Assembly (NCBI GenBank): GCA_964441145.1
Contig: CAYTUB010000007.1
Location: 1-53,176, forward strand
Direction of reading: 5' to 3'
DNA: 53,176 nucleotides
From: SHLQ01 sp964441145
GTDB taxonomy: Bacteria > Actinomycetota > Acidimicrobiia > Acidimicrobiales > SHLQ01
Positions 8,927 through 18,602 of the stretch are shown piece after piece. The notes under the pieces were generated by a model. It did no database searches. It was given only the letters and a program-made list of their open reading frames with translations, and had not been told where the DNA came from. The translations under genes and the position numbers were made by a program. Positions within the stretch are counted from its first letter, which is position 1. Every line of letters begins with the position of its first letter.

Positions 8927-9124
8927 TCAGGTTTGCTCAGCTTCAGCGAGCTGGTCGAGCACGTTGCCGAGCGTGGTGCGTCCTTGTTCGGTCTCCCAAA
9001 TTCGCAGGTCACAATGTGAGCAGGATCGCAGCGTTCGCGCCTGCCCTTCGATGCGTAGCTGCAACGCGACCATGTCGCGGGCGCACTTGGGACAACTCTT
9101 TACTTGAATAGCTGGCTGCTTCAT
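8927..9124 (-). CDS. Small zinc-ribbon protein
   Basis: 65 residues with two CxxC pairs, SCPKCARDM near residue 10 and SCSHCDLRIW near residue 34, spaced as in a single zinc ribbon. The C-terminus (LGNVLDQLAEAEQT) is probably helical. No family identified. It is separated by about 50 bp from the large membrane protein downstream. It may be a nucleic-acid or protein binding adaptor; nothing in the sequence decides this. GC3 and Cys spacing make it a believable gene. Confidence 0.6.
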   Translation of the reverse strand: MKQPAIQVKSCPKCARDMVALQLRIEGQARTLRSCSHCDLRIWETEQGRTTLGNVLDQLAEAEQT

Positions 9125-9273
9125 GTCGCCGACTCCACTTCTCGTTCTGCACTCCTTCGACGATTCGGAGGTGAGAGTGAGTGGTTGTCGGTTAGAACGA
9201 CGTAAAAATGGGTCCTTCGATCCAGGCGGAGAACACCTGTAACGGGCCTTGCCCGCAGATTTCTTTCGACGGT

Positions 9274-10065
9274 TTAGCCAGCGCTTGAGGCGATGAGCAA
9301 CGCGACCAGCGTGAACGCGTTGAAGGTCATATGGGCGATGATTGCGGGCAGGAGACGGCCCGAGCGATGGGCCAAGATGCCAAACACCAGCCCAACGACG
9401 CTGAGTGGAACGAGTTCAACCAGCGAGAAATGCACGGCACCGAAGATCAGGCTCGAGATGCCAATTCCTACGGGAACGTTTGTGAGACGAATCAACGCAG
9501 GTTGTACGAGCCCTCGGTAGAAAATTTCCTCGACGACAGGTGCACCGATCGCCACGCACACCACCAGCAGCACAACCAGGAGCGGGGAGGACGAGACGCT
9601 ATCGACGAGAGTGAGCGCACGTCCTGTGGGCTCGAGTTCGCCAAAGATCAGTTGCATCAAGATGACGACGATCGGAACGAGCGGTATTTGAAGAACGAGG
9701 CCTGCGGCGATTCCCTTGGGAACGTCACTCCACTCGCCGCGCAGTGACCAACCGGGACGATCGCGCTTGAGGATCCCGGCGTACACCCACGCAATGCCGA
9801 GCAACAAAATCCAACCGGGGAACAGCAAAAGCAGTTGCCACGCCACCGGAACCGACCGGTCGGCGAGTTCTTGTTCGGTGACCACTTGCCCCGCTGCCCT
9901 TCCGAGGTTGCCGCCCGGGCGCGCGGGACTAGATCCCGAGAAACCACCGGCGCCGATGACCGCGACAAACAGGACGCCCTGAACCGCCGTTGAGGTAATC
10001 CAGGCGACCAACGCCTCGACAAGACCCCAGGTGCGCTGTGGGGTCTGCGTACCCGCGCCTACCAC
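9274..10065 (-). CDS. CPBP family intramembrane metalloprotease
   Basis: 263 residues with about six to seven membrane segments. The CPBP (Abi/CAAX protease) motifs are present in order: EEIFYRGLVQPAL (EExxxR), HFSLVEL (FxxxH-type) and HMTFNAF (HxxxN). GTG at 10065 is used as start; it begins 2 bases after the DUF3499 stop at 10068, so the two are co-transcribed and probably coupled. Bacterial CPBP proteins cleave or process membrane substrates in some systems such as bacteriocin immunity; the substrate here cannot be told. Assignment to the family is secure, the biological role is not. Confidence 0.85.
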   Translation of the reverse strand: MVGAGTQTPQRTWGLVEALVAWITSTAVQGVLFVAVIGAGGFSGSSPARPGGNLGRAAGQVVTEQELADRSVPVAWQLLLLFPGWILLLGIAWVYAGILKRDRPGWSLRGEWSDVPKGIAAGLVLQIPLVPIVVILMQLIFGELEPTGRALTLVDSVSSSPLLVVLLVVCVAIGAPVVEEIFYRGLVQPALIRLTNVPVGIGISSLIFGAVHFSLVELVPLSVVGLVFGILAHRSGRLLPAIIAHMTFNAFTLVALLIASSAG

Positions 10066-10067
10066 TG

Positions 10068-10292
10068 CTAGCTAGCGTGCAGCGCGTAAATACCTCGTGG
10101 GGCTCGCTCGTCGCGAAGCTCCCAGCCGCTCGGTGGCGTCGATCGATCTGCGTGCTGCGCGCAAAGGTCGTGGGTCATTGGATGAGACTCATGGTGAAGA
10201 TCTTCGATCCACACTACTTGGGCCTCGTAGTCGTAGGACATCGTTGCCGCAGCAGCAACAGAACACGTAGGACGGGCGCAATGACGCTTCAT
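10068..10292 (-). CDS. DUF3499 zinc-binding-like protein
   Basis: About 74 residues from ATG at 10292 (MKRHCARPTCS). Upstream in-frame TTG (10310) and GTG codons are alternatives, and no clear Shine-Dalgarno decides between them. The content is characteristic of actinobacterial DUF3499: RHCARPTCSVAAAATMSYDY near the N-terminus and HDLCAQHADRSTPPSGWEL in the middle, with three Cys and several His suited to bind a metal. In many actinobacteria this gene sits beside manB and DUF5719. Here it leads a two-gene unit with the CPBP protein and is divergent from ftsH. Function unknown. Confidence 0.8.
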   Translation of the reverse strand: MKRHCARPTCSVAAAATMSYDYEAQVVWIEDLHHESHPMTHDLCAQHADRSTPPSGWELRDERAPRGIYALHAS

Positions 10293-10589
10293 CTTTTCCA
10301 CGTTAGTCAACGGAGAACGAGTGCGCGCGGACCGCGCGATTGAGATTGCAGAGCGCGCGACCTGCGCGTCTGTTTCCGGCGTTGAGGTACCGTCGAATCA
10401 TCGGTTCGGCGGTCTCCGCATCGACTGAGGCACGCAACGAAGGCGTTCCAAGGCAAAGATGGCGACCTGAAGAGGTGCTGAATACTTCACAAAACAGCTG
10501 CGGCTAGGAATTATGCCAACGAATATGGGTTGATTCCTAACACGCACTGGTGGCGATCCGACTGACCAGTAAGCAACTAGGGTGAAACT

Positions 10590-12578
10590 ATGGCTCAAGA
10601 CCAAAAGCAGTCCACTCCAACAGGCCAGGAACGCTCCGGCATGCCCCGCTACGCGGTATGGGCATTGTTCGCTGCCCTGATCCTCGTCTTGTTCGCGGTT
10701 ATCCCGCGCGGCACAGCAGGCAACGAGGTGTCCTTCTCGCAGTACCTGGACTACCTAGAAGACTCCTCGGTCGAACGTGTCGAACGAAACAACAACACCG
10801 GCGAGATTGTCTTCGAGCGAGCCGACGACAGCGGCGAGGTCTTCGTCACTAGCGGCCCGGTTCCGGCCTCCGATGAAGAACTTGAGTTGCTGAGCAACAA
10901 CGTTCCTTCATCAGATGAGGACCCCGAACTTGGCGTCACCTTCTCGACGCCAACAGAGAACGCATTCGTGCAGTTGCTCTTCTTCTTGTTGCCGGTCGGC
11001 TTGCTGATTGGCTTCTTTGTCTGGATGCAACGCCGAGCACAGGGCCAAGTGGGCGGCATCATGTCGGTCGGGCGTAGCAAGGCAAAGACCTACACGACCG
11101 AACGTCCGGGTACCACCTTTGATGACGTTGCTGGCTACGCCGGTGTGAAACAAGAAATCACCGAGGTCGTCGACTTCCTGAAGAACCCCGACCGCTTCTC
11201 CGAGATCGGCGCCCGCACACCAAAGGGAATGCTGCTCGTAGGCCCTCCAGGAACGGGTAAGACCCTCATTGCTCGAGCGGTTGCCGGCGAAGCCGGAGTG
11301 CCCTTCATGTCGGTCACCGGTTCCGACTTCATGGAGATGTTCGTCGGTGTCGGCGCAAGTCGAGTGCGCGACCTCTTCGAAAGCGCCCGCAAAATGGGCC
11401 GTGCGATCATCTTCATCGATGAGATCGACTCCATTGGCCGCAAGCGTGGCGCTGGACTCGGTGGCGGCCACGACGAGCGTGAGCAAACCCTCAACCAGAT
11501 GCTCGCCGAAATGGATGGCTTCGAAGCCACCGAAGGCATCATCATGATGGCGGCGACGAACCGTCCAGACATTCTCGACCCTGCACTGCTGCGTCCTGGC
11601 CGTTTCGATCGCCAGGTCGTCGTGCCCCTCCCCGAACTTGAGGACCGCAAAGAGATCCTCGCTGTTCACCTCAAGGGCAAGCGGACTCACGAAGACGTCG
11701 ATGTCAACGTGATCGCACGCGGCACACCAGGTATGAGCGGTGCCGACTTGGCCAACCTCGTGAACGAGGCCGCACTCTTCGCAGTGCGTGGTGGCGAAGA
11801 GAAGATCGGCATGAAGAACTTCGAGCAAGCTCGTGACCGAGTGATGCTCGGCATCGAGCGCTCCTCGATGGTCCAGACCCAAGAAGAACTCGAGCGCACG
11901 GCATACCACGAAGCTGGTCACGCCTTGTGTGCTGCGGTCCAGGACAACCACGATCCTGTCCACAAGGTAACCATCATCCCAACCGGCATGGCCCTTGGTG
12001 TCACCATGACGCTGCCGACGGGCGACCGCCACTCGATGGATAAAGACGAAGCCGTAGCGCTCATGATTATGGCCATGGGTGGGCGCGTTGCTGAATCGCT
12101 CGTATTCAACGAGTTCTCCTCGGGCGCAGCCAACGACCTGCAACAAGCGACGAACATCGCTCGCCGCATGGTCACCGAATGGGGCATGTCCGAGGCCGTA
12201 GGGCCAATGTCATTGTCTGACGCCGGGCCGGTCTTCCTTGGCGAAGACATGATGCAGTCCCAGTCTCACTCGCCAGACACCCAGCGGCTGGTCGACGAGG
12301 AAATCCGACGGATCCTGCGGGAGGCCGAAGATGGCTGCCGCGATCTCCTGATCACCTACCGCAACGGCCTCGACCTCATCGCCCGTGCACTTCTCGAACA
12401 CGAGAGCATTTCGGGCGACGAGATCTACAGGTTGCTCAAGGTCTCTGGTGTCGAGGTCAAGGCTCCGGCTGGCATGTCGATGTCAGCGGTTGTCGGCGAA
12501 GCTGAGGCTGATGCCGACGCTGAAGGTCTCCCAGCTGTCCAGGACGCCCCTCAGGCGGACCTCGAGACCGCTGAATAG
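10590..12578 (+). CDS. ftsH: ATP-dependent zinc metalloprotease FtsH
   Basis: 662-residue membrane-bound AAA+ protease that degrades misfolded membrane proteins and selected regulators. The order is: N-terminal membrane segment at ~21-38, extracytoplasmic domain to ~125, second membrane segment ~126-146, AAA module with Walker A GPPGTGKT at 218-225, Walker B IIFIDE at 273-278 and the arginine-finger region RPGRFDRQ, then the M41 zinc site HEAGH at 440-444. The C-terminal tail is acidic. ATG at 10590 follows AGGGTG by a few bases. The ~300 bp upstream, shared with the divergent DUF3499 gene, shows no further gene; it should hold the promoters, but I see no convincing one. Confidence 0.97.
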   Translation: MAQDQKQSTPTGQERSGMPRYAVWALFAALILVLFAVIPRGTAGNEVSFSQYLDYLEDSSVERVERNNNTGEIVFERADDSGEVFVTSGPVPASDEELELLSNNVPSSDEDPELGVTFSTPTENAFVQLLFFLLPVGLLIGFFVWMQRRAQGQVGGIMSVGRSKAKTYTTERPGTTFDDVAGYAGVKQEITEVVDFLKNPDRFSEIGARTPKGMLLVGPPGTGKTLIARAVAGEAGVPFMSVTGSDFMEMFVGVGASRVRDLFESARKMGRAIIFIDEIDSIGRKRGAGLGGGHDEREQTLNQMLAEMDGFEATEGIIMMAATNRPDILDPALLRPGRFDRQVVVPLPELEDRKEILAVHLKGKRTHEDVDVNVIARGTPGMSGADLANLVNEAALFAVRGGEEKIGMKNFEQARDRVMLGIERSSMVQTQEELERTAYHEAGHALCAAVQDNHDPVHKVTIIPTGMALGVTMTLPTGDRHSMDKDEAVALMIMAMGGRVAESLVFNEFSSGAANDLQQATNIARRMVTEWGMSEAVGPMSLSDAGPVFLGEDMMQSQSHSPDTQRLVDEEIRRILREAEDGCRDLLITYRNGLDLIARALLEHESISGDEIYRLLKVSGVEVKAPAGMSMSAVVGEAEADADAEGLPAVQDAPQADLETAE

Positions 12579-12597
12579 GTAGCGCAAGAGCGACGCC

Positions 12598-13026
12598 GTG
12601 GAAGTCATCATCGTCGTCGCCGTAGCCCTCGTCGCACTCGGTGTCGGCTGGTACACGCAACGCCGTGCGCCAGACGCACCAGTGCAGCCGACGCACCACG
12701 TACTTCCCACACAGCTCGACCGGGACGACTTTGATCGACCCGACGCGCCCTGGCTTGTTGCGGTCTTCACCTCGGAGACCTGCGAAACCTGTGCGAAGGT
12801 GTGGACGTCCACCCAGCTCGTTGAGTCAGATCAGGTAGCGATCCAAAACATCGCGTACCAAAAGGACCAAGATCTCCACGATCGATACAACGTGACGGCC
12901 GTACCGTCGGTAGTGGTCGTCGACGAATCCGGCGTGAACCGAGCCGAGTTTCTCGGCCCTCCTAGCTCCGCTGAGCTATGGGCCACGCTCGCAGAAGTTC
13001 GCGATGCCGCCGAAGCTGGCCCATAG
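12598..13026 (+). CDS. Membrane-anchored thioredoxin-like protein
   Basis: 142 residues from GTG at 12598. An N-terminal hydrophobic anchor (VEVIIVVAVALVALGVGW) is followed by a thioredoxin fold with the redox motif CETC in FTSETCETCAKVW, and the cis-Pro segment NVTAVPSVVVVDESG. It begins 19 bp after ftsH and is probably co-transcribed with it. The active-site pair CETC differs from thioredoxin CGPC, so its redox potential and partners may differ. The topology places the domain either outside the cell or facing the cytoplasm; the sequence alone does not settle it. Convergent with the DUF5719 gene. Confidence 0.8.
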   Translation: MEVIIVVAVALVALGVGWYTQRRAPDAPVQPTHHVLPTQLDRDDFDRPDAPWLVAVFTSETCETCAKVWTSTQLVESDQVAIQNIAYQKDQDLHDRYNVTAVPSVVVVDESGVNRAEFLGPPSSAELWATLAEVRDAAEAGP

Positions 13027-13052
13027 AGCTCGCTGAGCACTTCCGCCTGGCG

Positions 13053-14567
13053 CTAGCCAATGAGGAAGTCTGAGTCATCTTCCTCGACAGCTTGAGGCAC
13101 GCCGTCAGCGCCGGGCAACATCGGCGCCCAGGACCGAGAGCTCAAGCCGGTGATCTCACGTGTCGCAACGATAGGACCGGTCGCATCGAGACGAAGCGCG
13201 AAACGTCCAGTGGCGATATCTGCCAGGGGCACGCGAGCGGTGCGCTGCGGGCCCACTTCAATCGGGATCTCACGGCTTGCTCCGTCGACAAACACCGTCG
13301 CCGTAACACGCACGAAGGTATCTTCGGCCGGGTTGAACACGTGAATGGCCGAACGCTCGTCGCCCTCGGCTACATCGACGGTCGTGAAGACCGTCGTCGA
13401 CTCGACGGGCTGTCCAGCAGAGGAAGCAAAGCCCGTGGAGGGTGCGTCGACGTCAAGTTCAACCGCCTCGGCGACCGGGTCGAGTTCGACCACGGTGGGG
13501 CGCTGTTCAAGCCCGGCGACGATGAGCGGGCCGTCCAACGAGCGAACCACGATCGAGAACGAGGAGATTCCGGCGAGACGACCGGACGAAACCAACGGGA
13601 TGACCTCCATCTGGCCAGGCTGCAAGACCACCTCGAACGGCTCGACAAATCGCTCGTCGCCCGCAGGGAAGATCTCCGCGTTCGCACGGATGCGCGACTC
13701 GCTCGGATTCACGATGACGAGGCTGGCCGGGCCAGCGGCCGGGGTAACCCCCGGGAACGTCCACACATCAGAGGGGGCGGGAGCACCGGTAAACACGCTG
13801 AGACCCTCAGGGGCCCCGGTGCCGTCAAAGGACTGGATCGATTCGGCTACCACGCGTCCTGACCGCACGCGAATGGAGCTCGTGATGTTCTCCGAGGACG
13901 CTACGAAGTCTCCAACCTCGATCACCCGCGACGAACGAGCGGGAATCGGCAGACCGATGAGACCCTCGGGGCTTCGAGCCCCGACACTGGTCACGAAATC
14001 GATATCGACGGTCGCGAAGTCCGGGAACGGATTGAACACAACCAGTTGCAGCCGTGATCCCGGTGTCGTCGATCCAGACGCCAACACCCACTCTGTCGAC
14101 CCATCATCGGTGCACGCCGAGCGGGCAACACCGGTTACACCGGTAGAGATCTTGTCGACGAGGACTCCTCCCCCATCGATCTCCACGGCGATCGAGACAA
14201 TGTCGGCCTCGTTGAGATCTGCGAGGCGCAAGCTCGAACTGGATTGTCCGGGGAGTGCAAGGGTGAGCTCTTCGACCGTTCCATCGTTGTCGGGCAGGCT
14301 CGATCCGGAAAATACCGAGACGGTCGCCGTCCGTTCACTTGGCATGGTGTTCGATAGCAGCACCTCAGACACCGCGAGGCCATCTGATGAGGTGGCCGCG
14401 GCACAGAACCAGGTTGAGGAAAGCGCATCGGTTGGACGTACCGATGCGGCTGGCAGTCGAAGCTCTTGAGTAATGATCTCCGGCTCACTTCGTTGTTGAT
14501 CCAGCACAACCGCGCCGATCAACAACGCGAGCACGATGGTCAGTCCAGGCAGACGGAAGGCGGTCAT
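13053..14567 (-). CDS. DUF5719 secreted/anchored protein
   Basis: 504 residues starting at ATG 14567 (MTAFRLPGLTIVLALLIGAV), which gives an N-terminal signal anchor; earlier in-frame codons would add an unrelated leader. The body is a series of beta-rich segments with ends such as VFNPFPDFATVDIDFVTS and VNPSESRIRANAEIFPAG repeated at intervals, like several related Ig-like or jelly-roll modules. This matches the actinobacterial DUF5719 family, commonly encoded next to a giant membrane GT2 as here; the ATGA overlap with that gene at 14564-14567 supports a shared function in the envelope. No catalytic motif seen. Confidence 0.75.
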   Translation of the reverse strand: MTAFRLPGLTIVLALLIGAVVLDQQRSEPEIITQELRLPAASVRPTDALSSTWFCAAATSSDGLAVSEVLLSNTMPSERTATVSVFSGSSLPDNDGTVEELTLALPGQSSSSLRLADLNEADIVSIAVEIDGGGVLVDKISTGVTGVARSACTDDGSTEWVLASGSTTPGSRLQLVVFNPFPDFATVDIDFVTSVGARSPEGLIGLPIPARSSRVIEVGDFVASSENITSSIRVRSGRVVAESIQSFDGTGAPEGLSVFTGAPAPSDVWTFPGVTPAAGPASLVIVNPSESRIRANAEIFPAGDERFVEPFEVVLQPGQMEVIPLVSSGRLAGISSFSIVVRSLDGPLIVAGLEQRPTVVELDPVAEAVELDVDAPSTGFASSAGQPVESTTVFTTVDVAEGDERSAIHVFNPAEDTFVRVTATVFVDGASREIPIEVGPQRTARVPLADIATGRFALRLDATGPIVATREITGLSSRSWAPMLPGADGVPQAVEEDDSDFLIG

Positions 14568-17500
14568 CCCACACGCTCCGCTGCTGCCAACTCTCGACGA
14601 TCGTCTCGTCGAGCACGACCGATGAGCCAGCGTCGAAGACCAAACAGCGCAATCCAACCGATCGCCTGGGCAATCGAGATCAGGCGATGCTCGTCGGAGG
14701 TTTCATAGCTCAGCACGGCGTCGACAGCGCCAAGACTCGAGGACTCAAAGCCAATGCCGACATCGCCAACATCGATTCGCTGCACCGCGTTTCCATCAGC
14801 CAAGAGCGTCCATCGAGATGTTGGTTCCCACGATGCGAAGAGATCGCGCTCCGCTCGGGTCTGACCGGAGAATTCGAGATGTTGCACCCGGTCGACGATT
14901 GCAGGAAGAGGGTCGGTGATGCGCAGTACGTCTTCCATATCGTTGGGGGCCACTGCGCTATGCACGGGCGCCCAGGCAGTGTTGTCGAAAATCGTCACGG
15001 CAGGATTGACAACGCCGGTGCGAACTAAGTCGAGCTGTGCATTGAGGCCGGCGGCGCGGACGTCGGAAACAACTTCGCGTCGAGATACCTCCGGCACCGG
15101 TGCCTGTTGGTCCATGATCACAACAAACCGGACGCCAAAGGGCACGAGCTCTCGCCCGAGACGGCTTGTCCGCCCGTCGAGGCCAGCGGTGATGGCGTCG
15201 GTGAGCGCAGCCGTGGCGCCGGTGTCGGGCCCACGCCACAGCGCTCGAATGTCTGGCACGCCATCAAATGATGATGCCCACGCCAACCCATTTGCCGTCG
15301 GAATCGCGCCGGCCCCAAGCACGTGTGCATCACCGATCCAGATCGTGCGGAAGCTTCCGTCTAGCGGGTCGGAATCGAGCGCGCCATAGGTGGTTGTCAG
15401 ATCGGCCTCGGCAAGTTCCCACCGTCCTGAGCCACTGGCATCGAGAAGCGGGATCATTGCAACAGCGAAGGCGACCACAGCCACCGCTGCAGGAAGGAAT
15501 CGACGAGCCTTGGCGTCGGCCAGGTCGATTTCGACAACCATCGCCGCAATTCCCGCAAGAGCTGCGATGGCCACGGCAATCGGGGTAAGCAAGAGCTCAG
15601 ACGTTGGAAAACCGACCGGGATGACGCCACGTTCGTCTGCCCATGCAATCCCCCACACGACCAACATCACGCCCCAGAGGCGCATGGCCCAGGTGAACCG
15701 AAGCCCTCGACCCGATACGAGCCCGAGGAGAGCTGTCACAAGCGCCGCCATTCCCCATGGGAGCGCGCCGACCGGCCCGGTTGAGAGTGTGAGCAGCTCC
15801 GTAAGGGGCACATCGGTGGCCGCCGTTGTCTGAGCTGTCCCAAACATCGACCACTCCCGAAGGCCCTGGAGGTAGGGAGCGTTAACGAGAGCGGCGATTC
15901 CGAGAGCGAGCAGCGAACCAATGAGAGCTGGGATGGTGCCCCGTACGTCTCCAGAAAGCAACGAGCCGACTACCAGGCCGAGCAGGATCAGCCCAAAGAG
16001 GGCGGCCGAAAACGGTTCGAACGCAATGCAGAGCGCCATAATCGCCGCGAGCGCTGCCACCGAGGCCGGTCGTCGGCGTTGAAAGCCAAAGGCGGGGGTC
16101 CGTGTGATCGCGATCATGTTGGCCAGCGCCCAAGGAAGGGCAGCGACCAGAAACAGGGCCGTAAGTGAACCATTGGCAATGGCGTTGTAGGGCAATGGAG
16201 AGGCGGCGTACATCGCCGCGGCAGCAGCGGGTGCCGTGCGGGCCGCGGATCGGGAGAAGAGGCGCCACATCCCGGCTACGCCGAGCGGGAGCGGAACCAA
16301 GATGAGAAGGGCCCGGAGCAGTCCCTCCGATCCAAGTGTGACGGCTCCCAGTACATCGAGCAACGGCAGCGCGAAGGGCGCGAACCCCTCGCTCCCGAGA
16401 CCCCAGATTCGAAAGCCGCCTAGCCAATCGCTTGTCAACGTTCCAAAGTCTTCAGGGAGCTCGCGGAACTCACCCACGATCGGAATCGGCCGCGTCAGCA
16501 AGTGCCGGGCTCCAAAGATCAACAGGGTGGCCACCGCAACGCCACCACCGACGCGAAGTGGCGAGACCACAGCCTCGCCAGCATCTGCAGCAAGCTCGCG
16601 CTGCACCACTCGCCTGTCGAGACTCTCCGAGAGTCGTATCGACCCGCGTTTGCGAAGCAGGGTCAGTCCGCTGGGATCATAACGCTCATGGGCAAAGAGC
16701 ACGGCCCGACGCTTTGACAACGACCCGAAGTGTCTCAGGTTCCAGAGCCACGCGTTGGCAATCGAGGCCGCCTCAGCGAGATCGATACGAGCAATGGCCA
16801 CGACCAGTTCAATCAGATGCAGGAAGATGTAGCCAAGAACAACGAATGGAAGGCGCGAGAGGGGGGTCGCCGCGAAAATGGAACGCATTTGGTGACGCCG
16901 CTCACGAAACGTCGGCCCGACGCTGCCACGCTGTTCGAAGGCTCCCCTGTGGCGGGCCTTGGCTGGCGAAGCAATGACGATCTGTCCGCCGATTGAGCGG
17001 AGCCGTAGCGCAAGGTCGTGAGCCTCACCGTGCCAGTCCATTGCCTCATCGAAGCCCCCCAAGGACAGCAACGTTTCTCGGCGAAGGAGAAGGCATGCGG
17101 TAGATGTGCCGAAGAAGTCGATCATTCGGTCTTGTTGACCCTGGTCGAAATCCCCCGGTCGCACGATTGATGTCGTCGCTCCGAATCCATCAGCTTCGAA
17201 GCCAGATGGCATAAGTCGCTTCGGATCCTGCCAGTCCAGGAGTTTCGCTGCGACCATGCCATCGGGGTCGCGACGCCGAAGGAACTCACGCACGAGCGAC
17301 GCGACTGCGCCTTCCTCCATTGCGGCATCGTCGTGGAGGAGTAGGAGGAGTTCTTCCGTTGCCGATTCGACGGCCTGATTGACCTTCGCTCCAAAGCCGG
17401 CATCGCTACTAGCTGTCAACAACGTGCACTCAGAAAGGGACTCGCCGTAGCGGGCGAAGGTTTCGGCCTCACCGGGGCCGTGGACGATCGTTACGCGCAG

Positions 17501-17635
17501 CTCCGGGTAGTCCTGGCGCTCTAGTCCGGCGACGACGTCGTCGAACCAGTCCCCGACCTCGTGCGCGGGAATGATCACGCGGACGGACGGTGGGGCGGGA
17601 GTAGCCGGTGGAGAGGAATCAGAAGCCGATTGCAC
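14564..17635 (-). CDS. Giant membrane glycosyltransferase (GT2 plus multi-TM domain)
   Basis: 1023 residues from GTG 17635. A GT2 domain occupies roughly residues 17-250 (VRVIIPAHEVGDWFDDVVAG, LLLLHDDAAMEEGAV with the metal-binding DD, and GGFDEAMDWHGEAHDLALRL as the acceptor/base region). About twelve hydrophobic segments follow from ~260 to ~740, then a large extracytoplasmic part and a final membrane segment near 985. The architecture is shared with actinobacterial glycosyltransferases encoded beside DUF5719. It probably makes or exports a cell-envelope glycan. The pair is divergent from the epimerase gene at 17700 with a 64-bp gap that should contain two promoters. Confidence 0.8.
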   Translation of the reverse strand: MQSASDSSPPATPAPPSVRVIIPAHEVGDWFDDVVAGLERQDYPELRVTIVHGPGEAETFARYGESLSECTLLTASSDAGFGAKVNQAVESATEELLLLLHDDAAMEEGAVASLVREFLRRRDPDGMVAAKLLDWQDPKRLMPSGFEADGFGATTSIVRPGDFDQGQQDRMIDFFGTSTACLLLRRETLLSLGGFDEAMDWHGEAHDLALRLRSIGGQIVIASPAKARHRGAFEQRGSVGPTFRERRHQMRSIFAATPLSRLPFVVLGYIFLHLIELVVAIARIDLAEAASIANAWLWNLRHFGSLSKRRAVLFAHERYDPSGLTLLRKRGSIRLSESLDRRVVQRELAADAGEAVVSPLRVGGGVAVATLLIFGARHLLTRPIPIVGEFRELPEDFGTLTSDWLGGFRIWGLGSEGFAPFALPLLDVLGAVTLGSEGLLRALLILVPLPLGVAGMWRLFSRSAARTAPAAAAAMYAASPLPYNAIANGSLTALFLVAALPWALANMIAITRTPAFGFQRRRPASVAALAAIMALCIAFEPFSAALFGLILLGLVVGSLLSGDVRGTIPALIGSLLALGIAALVNAPYLQGLREWSMFGTAQTTAATDVPLTELLTLSTGPVGALPWGMAALVTALLGLVSGRGLRFTWAMRLWGVMLVVWGIAWADERGVIPVGFPTSELLLTPIAVAIAALAGIAAMVVEIDLADAKARRFLPAAVAVVAFAVAMIPLLDASGSGRWELAEADLTTTYGALDSDPLDGSFRTIWIGDAHVLGAGAIPTANGLAWASSFDGVPDIRALWRGPDTGATAALTDAITAGLDGRTSRLGRELVPFGVRFVVIMDQQAPVPEVSRREVVSDVRAAGLNAQLDLVRTGVVNPAVTIFDNTAWAPVHSAVAPNDMEDVLRITDPLPAIVDRVQHLEFSGQTRAERDLFASWEPTSRWTLLADGNAVQRIDVGDVGIGFESSSLGAVDAVLSYETSDEHRLISIAQAIGWIALFGLRRWLIGRARRDDRRELAAAERVG

Positions 17636-17699
17636 AGCCCCGATACGCTATCGGTTGATGGGTACCGCTGACCAATACCCCCGTGAAGGACTCCAAAGA

Positions 17700-18602
17700 A
17701 TGAAAGCGCTCATAACCGGTGGCTCCGGCTTTACCGGGCGCGAACTGCAACGTCACCTCACCGCGATGAACGATGATGTGGTCGTTGTTGACCGCACGTC
17801 GACAGGGCTCGACATCACCAATCGCGAAGCGGTGATGGCTGCGATAGCGGACGCAAAGCCCGATGTCGTGTATCACCTTGCGGCGCAAGCCCATGTGCCG
17901 ACCGCCTGGGATGACCCCGTAACGACGATGCGGTGCAACGTTGAGGGCACGCTGAATGTGCTCGACGCTGCCGACCGGGCGGGAGCGGGGCGGGTGATCC
18001 TTGCGAGCAGCGCGGATGTCTATGGATCGGTCGAGGAAGCGGCGCTCCCCATCGACGAATCCACCGAAGCCCGGCCAAACAATCCTTACGCCGCGAGCAA
18101 ACTCGCCGCTGAAGCCCTCGCAATCCAAAGCTTTCACGGTCGCGGGCAGGACGTTATTCGCCTGCGGGTCTTCAACGCTGTGGGACCAGGCCAACGACCA
18201 GAATTCGCGTGCTCGGGGATCGCCCACCGAATTGCCGCCGCCGAAAGCGCCAACACGTCCGAAATTCAGGTCGGTCGTCTCGATGTGCGTCGAGATTTCA
18301 TCGATATCCGAGATGTCGTCCGCGCCTATCGACTTGCCGCCGTTGCCGGGCGCCCCGGCGCGGTTTACAACGTGTGCTCCGGCACCGACCGCTCTATTGA
18401 GGAGATCGCCCACGGGTTGGCTCAGCACAGCTCACAGGACGTTCACTTCACGGTGGAGACCGAGCATCTGCGACCTGTCGACACGCCCGTCGTGCGTGGG
18501 AATGCGGCCGCCATCTCGACCGACACCGGCTGGTCCACGGAGATTCCGTTCGAGACGACGCTCATCGACGTGCTCGAGGACGCTCGAAAGGCGCTTGCGT
18601 AG
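17700..18602 (+). CDS. NAD-dependent sugar epimerase/dehydratase, GDP-4-keto-6-deoxymannose reductase-like
   Basis: 300 residues of the extended SDR family. ATG at 17700 (MKALITGGSGFTGREL) puts the Rossmann motif GGSGFTG right at the N-terminus; the upstream in-frame ATG at 17658 would add a non-conserved leader. The catalytic triad is visible as SSADVYG (Ser) and NPYAASKLAAE (YxxxK). The sequence around RLRVFNAVGPGQRPEFACSG resembles RMD-type reductases, which would fit with mannose-phosphate supply from manA/manB, but substrate is not certain. Its TAG overlaps the cofD GTG by one base, so it is in the same operon as the F420 genes. Confidence 0.8.
   Translation: MKALITGGSGFTGRELQRHLTAMNDDVVVVDRTSTGLDITNREAVMAAIADAKPDVVYHLAAQAHVPTAWDDPVTTMRCNVEGTLNVLDAADRAGAGRVILASSADVYGSVEEAALPIDESTEARPNNPYAASKLAAEALAIQSFHGRGQDVIRLRVFNAVGPGQRPEFACSGIAHRIAAAESANTSEIQVGRLDVRRDFIDIRDVVRAYRLAAVAGRPGAVYNVCSGTDRSIEEIAHGLAQHSSQDVHFTVETEHLRPVDTPVVRGNAAAISTDTGWSTEIPFETTLIDVLEDARKALA

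Noticed and set aside
10911..12146. 411-residue minus-strand frame inside ftsH
   Set aside because: Antisense shadow of a clearly functional ftsH; product is low-complexity and resembles nothing.
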